NCBI RefSeq assembly: GCF_004563925.1
Contig: NZ_SPNJ01000004.1
Coordinates: forward strand, 434,001-498,000
DNA length: 64,000 bases
Direction: 5' to 3'
From: Herbaspirillum sp. 3R11
GTDB lineage: Bacteria; Pseudomonadota; Gammaproteobacteria; Burkholderiales; Burkholderiaceae_D
The notes under the pieces are model-generated. The model searched no databases. It was not told the DNA's origin and saw only the letters and a list, made by a program, of their open reading frames with translations. Every line of letters starts with the position of its first letter. Position 1 is the stretch's first letter. A program made the position numbers and the translations under genes. This document shows, one piece after another, positions 58,334 to 64,000 of the stretch.

Positions 58334-58573
58334 TCATGGGAAGGTCAAGTCCAGACCGAGCGTCCTGGCAAGGGCGAAGGTGACAAGCCCCAAGCCCAGG
58401 AGCGATAGCACCACGACTGCGGCCACCTTGCCGCCCGCGCGTAGCACCGCGCGCTTCTCCGCCACCGTCCCCTTCTTCCCTTGATCGTAATGCCACTTGA
58501 TGGCGAAGAACATGCCCGTGCCGAGCACGAGAACCTTGAATACAACGAAGACTACAGGGACCCAGTCCATCAT
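58334..58573 (-). CDS. Small two-helix membrane protein, 79 aa
   Basis: MMDWVPVVFVVFKVLVLGTG onward: one helix at about 5-25, a basic cytoplasmic loop (KWHYDQGKKGTVAEKRAVLR), and a second helix at about 47-70. Family not recognised with certainty, but the amphipathic layout and codon use look real. It is divergent from the MocR-type regulator by 112 bp, and MocR proteins usually control the neighbouring divergent gene. The exact start could be either of the two adjacent ATG codons. Confidence 0.62.
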   Translation of the reverse strand: MMDWVPVVFVVFKVLVLGTGMFFAIKWHYDQGKKGTVAEKRAVLRAGGKVAAVVVLSLLGLGLVTFALARTLGLDLTFP

Positions 58574-58685
58574 TTTCAGTACTTCCAGAGAGAGGAGACA
58601 ACGTCAGCGACTGCCATGCGAGGATGGTGTTGCTGCACGTCCTGACGCATACTACTTGAAAGCAATTTCCATACATTGAGACAAA

Positions 58686-60092
58686 ATGTCCCAGCCGAAA
58701 ACCATACAAGATGAAAATTTGCCGATCTGGTTGCCGCGATTGGCCGTGCATGGCGGGCCACGTTTTTTGCAGATTGCGGATGCGTTGCAGGCGGCGGTGG
58801 CGGACGGATCGCTGAAACCGGGCGACCGCCTGCTTCCGCAGCGCCGGTTGGCGGCGCAGCTGGACGTCGACCTGACGACGATCACGCGCGCATATGACGA
58901 AGCCAGACGCCGCAACTTGTTGGAGGGCCGCGGCGCCCGAGGGACGTATGTCGCGGCGCCGAAAGTCGAATTGACCTCGATCCTCGACCTGAGCATGAAT
59001 ACCCCGCCACCGCCGGATGGCGTGGACTTCGACGACATGCTGAAACAAGGCCTGTCTCAAGTATTGATGAGCGCAGATAGTGAATTGCTGATGACTTACC
59101 ACCTGGCCGGAGGAAGCGACTCCAACCGGAAGGCTGGAGCCAAATGGCTGGCACCGATGTTTGGACATCTGGATTCCCGGCAGCTTGTCGTCTGTCCGGG
59201 CGCGCAAGCGGCGATCGCCGCATTGATCCTTGCGCTGACGGAGCCGGGCGATGTCATCCTGACGGAGCCAATGAGTTATCCAGGCTTGCGTACCGCAGCG
59301 ACCCAATTCGGTCGGCGCATCATTGCGGTGGAAGCGGACAAGCACGGGATGGTGCCGGAGAGGCTTGAGGAAGCGTGCCGCCGGCACAAGCCCCGGCTGG
59401 TCTACCTCAATCCGACATTGCAGAATCCGACCGCCATCACCATGCCGCAACGCCGGCGCAAGGAGATCGCCGGCGTCGCGAAGCGCTGCGATGTACGCAT
59501 CGTCGAGGACGATCCCTACTGGCTTCTCGCCGATGCCCCGCCGCCGCCTGTCGCCACGTTTGCCCCGGAACAGGTGGTCTACATCTCAACCCTGTCGAAA
59601 TGCCTGACGCCGGGCTTGCGCGTCGCGTTCGTGCTGATACGCGACCCGGACGAACGCACGCGTTTCCTGGTCGCGCTAAGATCATTTGCGCTGATGGTCG
59701 CTCCCCTGACGGCCGCACTCGCCACTCAGTGGATCCTCGACGGTTCGGCTGACAGATTGATGGAAGGCGTACGCAACGAGGCGCGCCTGCGCCACCGCAT
59801 GGCGCGGGATATTCTGGCGGGGCGATACAGCGGCGCCGCAGCCGAAGATGGCCTGCATGCATGGCTCGAGTTGCCGACGTATTGGAGCCCCTCACAGCTT
59901 GCACGTGCAGCCGAGAGCGAGGGCATCGCCGTCACGCCGGCGGAGGCATTCGCAACCGGCAGCGGATCCGTGAACGCGATCCGGATCTCTTTGGGTAGCA
60001 TCAAGGACCGTGGACGCCTGCAGGCGGGTCTTCAACGGCTGTCTTATCTGCTTGCACGGCGGCCCGAGTCGTTTGGCGGTGCTGTGGTTTGA
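58686..60092 (+). CDS. MocR-type regulator (GntR HTH plus aminotransferase-like domain)
   Basis: 468 aa. The N-terminal GntR winged helix (about 20-90) has FLQIADALQAAVADGSLKPG and LAAQLDVDLTTITRAYDEA. The C-terminal domain (about 110-460) is fold-type I PLP aminotransferase-like: PTLQNPTAITM (PLP/Asn region), VEDDPYWLL (Asp-Tyr) and the Schiff-base lysine in STLSKCLTPGLRVAF, near 305. MocR proteins use PLP to sense amino compounds and regulate PLP or GABA-like metabolism. Divergent from the small membrane protein gene; no PLP synthesis gene is nearby. Confidence 0.92.
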   Translation: MSQPKTIQDENLPIWLPRLAVHGGPRFLQIADALQAAVADGSLKPGDRLLPQRRLAAQLDVDLTTITRAYDEARRRNLLEGRGARGTYVAAPKVELTSILDLSMNTPPPPDGVDFDDMLKQGLSQVLMSADSELLMTYHLAGGSDSNRKAGAKWLAPMFGHLDSRQLVVCPGAQAAIAALILALTEPGDVILTEPMSYPGLRTAATQFGRRIIAVEADKHGMVPERLEEACRRHKPRLVYLNPTLQNPTAITMPQRRRKEIAGVAKRCDVRIVEDDPYWLLADAPPPPVATFAPEQVVYISTLSKCLTPGLRVAFVLIRDPDERTRFLVALRSFALMVAPLTAALATQWILDGSADRLMEGVRNEARLRHRMARDILAGRYSGAAAEDGLHAWLELPTYWSPSQLARAAESEGIAVTPAEAFATGSGSVNAIRISLGSIKDRGRLQAGLQRLSYLLARRPESFGGAVV

Positions 60093-60130
60093 CTGCCCGG
60101 GAACCACTGTGCTTCATCCGGAGAGTTCTC

Positions 60131-60877
60131 TCAATCTGTTGTTCGCAGCTGAACGCGATACGCCCCTTCCGCGGGATCGAACATCGCAAGGCCCCCGAGG
60201 GCTGCCGTAACCGGCACGTCGTTCTGCAATACGTCCCAATGCTCGGCCAGCTTTCCTCCTTCTATTCTGAAGAGATCGACCACGACTTGCGGTACTTCCG
60301 CCCAACCGCGGATGCGGCCATGGATTGCAACAAAGTCGCCTTCGGCAACGACAAGACCGGGCTCGTAGAAAACGTCTTCTGATAGGTCGGCGACGAGCGC
60401 TTGCAGGGCATCGCGACCTTGCGGAATGCCGGGATTGTGCTGGACGTAGCCGGGAGCGTAGAGCCGCTCAACTGCCGAGGCATCACGGTGCTGGAACAGT
60501 GATGTCATTGCCTCGACAACGAGCGCTTTGTTGCGCTCCGGACGATCGTCGGAGACTTGGTCGGCGGGACGGGTAATCGCAAATGTGCCGGTCATTCGAA
60601 GAAACCGGCCATCAGACAGCGTGGCGTGCGAATGAATCAGACAGCGATCGTAATCCTGGACATTCGTGACCGTCGCGCCATCCTGTTCCTGCCAGCTGAC
60701 GGCGAACATGCTGTTCCCGAGCGGCACAACATGAATGTCGACGATCTCGGCATGCGCAAGCGGCCCTTCCTTGATCTCGAATTTCATTTGCTTGACCGAG
60801 AGTAGTGACAGGCTGACGTTGAAAGCCGGATAGGCAACGTCCATTTCTTGTCCGACTGGGAAGCGATCCAGTGACAT
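60131..60877 (-). CDS. MoaF-like plus SnoaL/NTF2-like two-domain protein
   Basis: 248 aa from ATG 60877, chosen because AAGGAAG lies six bases upstream. The N-terminal domain (about 1-95; FPVGQEMDVAYPAFNVSL, then MFAVSWQEQDG) is MoaF-like, a lipocalin-type beta-barrel. The C-terminal domain (about 110-235) is a SnoaL-like cone: NKALVVEAMTSLFQHRDASA, YVQHNPGIPQGRDAL and FRIEGGKLAEHWDVLQ, the last being the SnoaL signature. It may act as a small-molecule cyclase or hydrolase or a binding protein; there is no firm function. It lies convergent to MocR (38 bp) and downstream of the isochorismatase-like gene on the same strand (161 bp). Confidence 0.82.
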   Translation of the reverse strand: MSLDRFPVGQEMDVAYPAFNVSLSLLSVKQMKFEIKEGPLAHAEIVDIHVVPLGNSMFAVSWQEQDGATVTNVQDYDRCLIHSHATLSDGRFLRMTGTFAITRPADQVSDDRPERNKALVVEAMTSLFQHRDASAVERLYAPGYVQHNPGIPQGRDALQALVADLSEDVFYEPGLVVAEGDFVAIHGRIRGWAEVPQVVVDLFRIEGGKLAEHWDVLQNDVPVTAALGGLAMFDPAEGAYRVQLRTTD

Positions 60878-61038
60878 TTTTATCTTCCTTTCCATGAAAC
60901 GACGGTGAGGCTGGATAAGCGACTTCAATGGCGGGCGGTATAAAGAAAGACCAGTGATCATGCCGGCTGCCCTCCGTTCACGCGGACAGCCGTTCCATCG
61001 CGGGGGATGGCGCAAGACACTCGCCCCCCCCGCAAAGA

Positions 61039-61692
61039 TCAACCGGCGATCTTCGGGGCCGGCGTGTTGAGCAACTGCTGCTCCCACAGATACGCGATGC
61101 CGCTACCGCCCGCATGCTGGATGATCACTTCCGTCAGCGCGACGGCACTCTCGGCCCGGGCCCAGTCGCGTTGCCATTCAGCCGCCACCGCCAGCCACGT
61201 CATCATGTTCGCGCCGGCTCTGATCATTCGCTGGATGGCGATCTGGTGCGCCTCGTTTGAAACGGCTCCCGAGGCGTCGGTGACTACCGTCACATCCCAG
61301 CCTTCGCCGAGAGCCTGGATAGCCGGCATCGCAACGCAGACTTCGGTCCAGAGGCCGGCAATGATCAACTGCTTGCGTCCCGTCTTTTTGACTGCGTCGA
61401 CCACCTTCTGGTCCTGCCAGGTGTTGATGAAGGTGCGATCAATCACTTCCTGGTCCGGGAACACGTCGGTGATCTGAGGAAAGAGCAGACCGCCTCGCTC
61501 AGCGATCACGGACGTCAGAATGGTCGGAACGCCGAAGGCTTTGGCGGCCTTCGCCAGGCCCGCCGTATTGTTGATCACCATCTGCGGTTCGTGGCTGTTC
61601 ACGTTCGCGAGTTGGTAGGGTTGGTGGTCGATCAGAACGAGTACCGAGTCTTCTGGGCGAAGAAGCGAATCAAGGCCGTTACGGAAATTCAT
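61039..61692 (-). CDS. Isochorismatase-family cysteine hydrolase (YcaC-like)
   Basis: 217 aa from ATG 61692, where AAGGA lies seven bases upstream. The catalytic aspartate is in VLVLIDHQPYQLANV, the family QPYQ-like motif of YcaC. The nucleophile cysteine is in IAGLWTEVCVAMPAIQAL. The cis-peptide region and C-terminal ANMMTWLAVAAEWQRDW match the YcaC group, which forms octamers and has no settled substrate. It is divergent from a LysR gene and co-directional with the MoaF/SnoaL gene, so these three look like one regulated locus. Confidence 0.9.
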   Translation of the reverse strand: MNFRNGLDSLLRPEDSVLVLIDHQPYQLANVNSHEPQMVINNTAGLAKAAKAFGVPTILTSVIAERGGLLFPQITDVFPDQEVIDRTFINTWQDQKVVDAVKKTGRKQLIIAGLWTEVCVAMPAIQALGEGWDVTVVTDASGAVSNEAHQIAIQRMIRAGANMMTWLAVAAEWQRDWARAESAVALTEVIIQHAGGSGIAYLWEQQLLNTPAPKIAG

Positions 61693-61914
61693 TGGTCTAT
61701 CCTTTGTTGCCGTTGTGAGCGGCATGGGTTTTGGGAACGTGCGCCGATGGCGACGTCGCTGGAAGCCGCATTATGTTGTTCACAGGATGGACGAGGTAGC
61801 GCCATTACGCGGGAAACTGTGTCGCGCAAAGAGGAACGCCGAATTGGACAGGAAGTGGTCGTACGGTAGTACCATTCCGTGGCGGGCCTTGTCGCAAATT
61901 GGGGGAGATCTGAA

Positions 61915-62811
61915 TTGGATATTGAAGAGCTGCGGACCTTTGTGGAAGTTGCCGATGCCGGTGGAATTTCGCCTGCTGCGCTACGGCTCGGTGTGTCCAA
62001 GTCCATCGTCAGTCGCCGGCTCTTCCGCCTTGAAGAAGAACTTGGCGTCCAGCTGCTGGCCCGATCCACCCGCGGCGCGGCGCTCACGGAAGCCGGCGTC
62101 ACGTTCCGGGACTACGCGGCAAGAGTCTGCGCCGAAATCGAAGCGGCCAAGGAAACGCTCCTGCCCGCCGGCGATCTTCGCGGCCGCTTGCGAGTTGCCG
62201 CGCCGCTTTCTTTCGGTCCGACTCACCTGGCTCCCGTACTCGCGGAAATGGCCCGACGCCACCCCGAGCTCCATATCCACACTTCTTACAGCGACCAGGT
62301 CGTCGATCTGATTGCTGAAGGGTACGATTGCGCGATTCGGCTGGGCCATCTGGCGGACTCCAATCTGCTCGCAAGATGCATCGGGCCGATCCATGGGATC
62401 GTGGTTGCAAGCCCGGACTACATCAAGGCCCATGGATCACCGGAAACGCCGGACGAGCTGCTCTCCCACGAGGCCCTCATGCAAGGAACGGATCCCTGGC
62501 AACTCATGGATGGCGACAAGATCCTCACGGTTCGTCCCCAGGGTCGCTTCAAGGCAGACAACGGCACCGCTCTGGTCGCTGCCGCCCTGGCCGGGCTTGG
62601 CATTGCCTATCTCCCGACTGGTCTGATTCATGAGCACCTGGTCACCGGGGCGCTTATCCCGGTAATGACACGTCATCCGGTACCTGTGGCAGGCGCCTAT
62701 GTCGTGCGCCCACCGGGGCAGCAGGCGACACGCAAAGTGCGGGTCCTCACCGAAATGCTGATCGAATGTTTCAAACAAGCGCCATATCTGGCGACACCTT
62801 CCGTTGCCTGA
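61915..62811 (+). CDS. LysR-family regulator
   Basis: 298 aa from TTG 61915. This start is chosen because GGGGGAG lies seven bases upstream and family members start with an equivalent of LDIEELRTFVEV; GTG 61879 has no ribosome site. The helix-turn-helix is LGVSKSIVSRRLFRLEEELG, and LTEAGVTFRDYA follows. The effector domain has IAEGYDCAIRLGHLADS. Divergent from the isochorismatase-like gene with about 220 bp between them, which includes a GTAC-ggta-GTAC inverted repeat at 61861-61872 as a possible operator. Confidence 0.92.
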   Translation: MDIEELRTFVEVADAGGISPAALRLGVSKSIVSRRLFRLEEELGVQLLARSTRGAALTEAGVTFRDYAARVCAEIEAAKETLLPAGDLRGRLRVAAPLSFGPTHLAPVLAEMARRHPELHIHTSYSDQVVDLIAEGYDCAIRLGHLADSNLLARCIGPIHGIVVASPDYIKAHGSPETPDELLSHEALMQGTDPWQLMDGDKILTVRPQGRFKADNGTALVAAALAGLGIAYLPTGLIHEHLVTGALIPVMTRHPVPVAGAYVVRPPGQQATRKVRVLTEMLIECFKQAPYLATPSVA

Positions 62812-63363
62812 ATGGCGTACCGAATGAAAAATTTACTCCAGATTTTCCTTCGCCAGCACGGCCCTGCCGCCAACCACCTCGTGAAACTCAACCGCCTCCT
62901 GCTCACCGCACTATGCTCCCTCTCGCTGGCAGGATGCAGCACGCTGACGGAAGTAAAGCTCTATGACGGACCACCGCAAGATCCCAGTCGCATCGCCAGG
63001 TTGTATCTGGACCCGCACGTCGCGGTCACCGATGTCGATGACATCCGTACACATCCCACGGACAAATCTCGCGTGCTCGCGCATTCCGCAGGAAAGCGGC
63101 GCGAATACATTTCCCTTGCGCCGGGCTTGCACTCCTTGCATGCCCATTTCTTTGTTCTTTGCTTACGCTCTGAAGGAGCGTTTCCTCTGCAGTTCAATGC
63201 AGAGCCAGGAAAAAAATATCGCCTGAAGTCCAGCGTGGATGCTCGCCTTCAGAAATGGCGACCGGAGATTGTCGAATTCGACGGGACCGAAGTGGAAAGC
63301 GATTTCCCTTGGATGAAGGCGATGTGCCCGCCCGACGTGACAGTTTTCATATTGAGGCGTTAG
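62812..63363 (+). CDS. Hypothetical lipoprotein
   Basis: Up to 183 aa. The start at 62812 directly follows the LysR stop (TGAATG). GTG 62881 would give a standard lipoprotein signal of 19 residues (KLNRLLLTALCSLSLAGC lipobox), whereas 62812 gives an unusually long leader. ATG 62824 is a third choice. Mature part: DPSRIARLYLDPHVAVTDVD, then an EYISLAPGLHSLHAHF-like stretch reminiscent of small outer-membrane lipoproteins that use a beta-sandwich. I do not recognise the family. Two further cysteines (LCLRSEGA, AMCPPDV) could pair. Confidence 0.72.
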   Translation: MAYRMKNLLQIFLRQHGPAANHLVKLNRLLLTALCSLSLAGCSTLTEVKLYDGPPQDPSRIARLYLDPHVAVTDVDDIRTHPTDKSRVLAHSAGKRREYISLAPGLHSLHAHFFVLCLRSEGAFPLQFNAEPGKKYRLKSSVDARLQKWRPEIVEFDGTEVESDFPWMKAMCPPDVTVFILRR

Positions 63364-63547
63364 CGTCCTTGTACGGCTCGTGGCTCGGTTCATTTTTTAG
63401 GAAATGGCACGAAGCGCCGTAGCATTGATGTCACATTGACGTCGACTTTGTCCGCAGTGTCCGGAACTGCGGCCTCTTTATCCTGAACGCATGCGTCCCT
63501 ACCATGAGGTCAACAGCATGTGGCTGTATCCCTTCAGGAGAATTTCC
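63364..63547. other. Intergenic region before the flavin oxidoreductase gene
   Basis: 184 bases with no gene visible. It holds the promoter for the downstream gene; AGGAGA lies just before the GTG at 63548. Confidence 0.4.
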
Positions 63548-64000
63548 GTGTCCAAGCTTTTTTCGCCGTTCCAACTCGGCCCTTATCCCCTGGCGCATCG
63601 CGTGGTGCATGCGCCGACCACGCGCCTGCGCGCCAATGCCGACGACAGCCCCGGCGAACTGATGCTGGAGTACTACCGCCAGCGCGCCTCGACCGGCGGC
63701 CTGATCATCACCGAATCGACTCACGTGTCCTTCGACAGCCGCGGCTATCTGGGCGCGCCGGGAATTTACGAAGACGCGCACATTCCCGGCTGGAAGAACA
63801 TCGCCGACGCCGTGCACGCCAAAGGCGGCCTGCTGTTCATGCAACTGGGGCACGACGGCCGGCAGTCGCACGTCGACCTGACCGGCGGACCGCTGCCGAT
63901 TGCGCCGTCGGTGGTGCCGTTTGAAACCGACGTGCTGACGCAAGACGGCTGGGTGCCGGCGTCGCCGCATCGCGCCATCGACATCGATGAAATCCAGCTG
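63548..64000 (+). CDS. NADH:flavin oxidoreductase, Old Yellow Enzyme family (N-terminal part, cut by window edge)
   Basis: First 151 codons only. The GTG start at 63548 has AGGAGA six bases upstream. The translated start SKLFSPFQLGPYPLAHRVVH shows the OYE opening. VVHAPTTRLRA holds the FMN-phosphate side. FMQLGHDGRQSH is the conserved QLGH(D)GR motif (Q and H bind FMN and substrate). IYEDAHIPGWKNIADAVHAKG is the typical helix before it. NemA/OYE-type ene-reductases reduce activated alkenes or nitro groups with NAD(P)H. The remaining two-thirds of the gene lies outside the window. Confidence 0.9.
   Translation, partial: MSKLFSPFQLGPYPLAHRVVHAPTTRLRANADDSPGELMLEYYRQRASTGGLIITESTHVSFDSRGYLGAPGIYEDAHIPGWKNIADAVHAKGGLLFMQLGHDGRQSHVDLTGGPLPIAPSVVPFETDVLTQDGWVPASPHRAIDIDEIQL

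Noticed and set aside
61023-61030. Run of eight C after the isochorismatase-like gene
   Set aside because: It is shorter than the C11 tract and lies downstream of a stop codon, so a regulatory role is unlikely.

Overview
The window looks like the chromosome of a betaproteobacterium, most likely an Oxalobacteraceae member (Herbaspirillum/Collimonas-like). The grounds are a high-GC genome with gene-dense runs, very many LysR regulators, ACS-family MFS carriers, and protein families typical of that group. This placement is a judgement from protein and codon style, not from a database search. No rRNA, tRNA or CRISPR array was seen.

Layout. 1-3.6 kb: a minus-strand operon with a TauD-type dioxygenase and a Dpp-type ABC importer. 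4.0-8.7 kb: LysR, class III CoA-transferase, HMG-CoA-lyase-like enzyme and MFS carrier, ending in a strong terminator; probably uptake, CoA activation and cleavage of an organic acid. 8.8-14 kb: a dCache-GGDEF diguanylate cyclase, then a VOC protein, an ArsR regulator and a FAD monooxygenase. 13.9-21.7 kb: an Ig-repeat autotransporter, a lipoprotein hydrolase, an SDR, an EamA exporter and two LysR regulators. 21.9-24.2 kb: maeB (malic enzyme with a PTA-like domain). 24.3-31.1 kb: a phosphonate catabolism locus (phnY, phnA, an OPA-type carrier, an iron alcohol dehydrogenase, and a divergent LysR) with no aminotransferase.

31.2-34.4 kb is an AT-richer accessory stretch with a broken IS21 transposase, orphan small genes (one DUF6881-like) and copies of a 24-bp palindromic repeat, GTCCGC-N12-GCGGAC. 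The repeat recurs after genes as far as about 57 kb. 34.5-41.9 kb is a signalling block: an HD-GYP response regulator, a giant hybrid histidine kinase with Hpt, and a chemoreceptor with a CheR-tether tail.

41.9-49.5 kb holds the most interesting neighbourhood: stand-alone APS kinase (cysC), an ESPR-type autotransporter with Asn/Thr-rich beta-helix repeats, a TPR-sulfotransferase, and an orphan periplasmic binding protein. APS kinase makes PAPS, sulfotransferases use PAPS, and ESPR signals occur on autotransporters that can be modified in the cytoplasm. This is therefore a candidate surface-adhesin sulfation module. 49.9-55.9 kb has a third, glycine-rich autotransporter divergent from a NarL-type two-component pair.

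55.9-64 kb contains a double-GNAT protein preceded by a C11 tract, an AI-2E family protein, a small membrane protein divergent from a MocR regulator, a MoaF/SnoaL-like protein, an isochorismatase-like hydrolase with a divergent LysR, a lipoprotein, and the start of an Old Yellow Enzyme gene cut by the window end.
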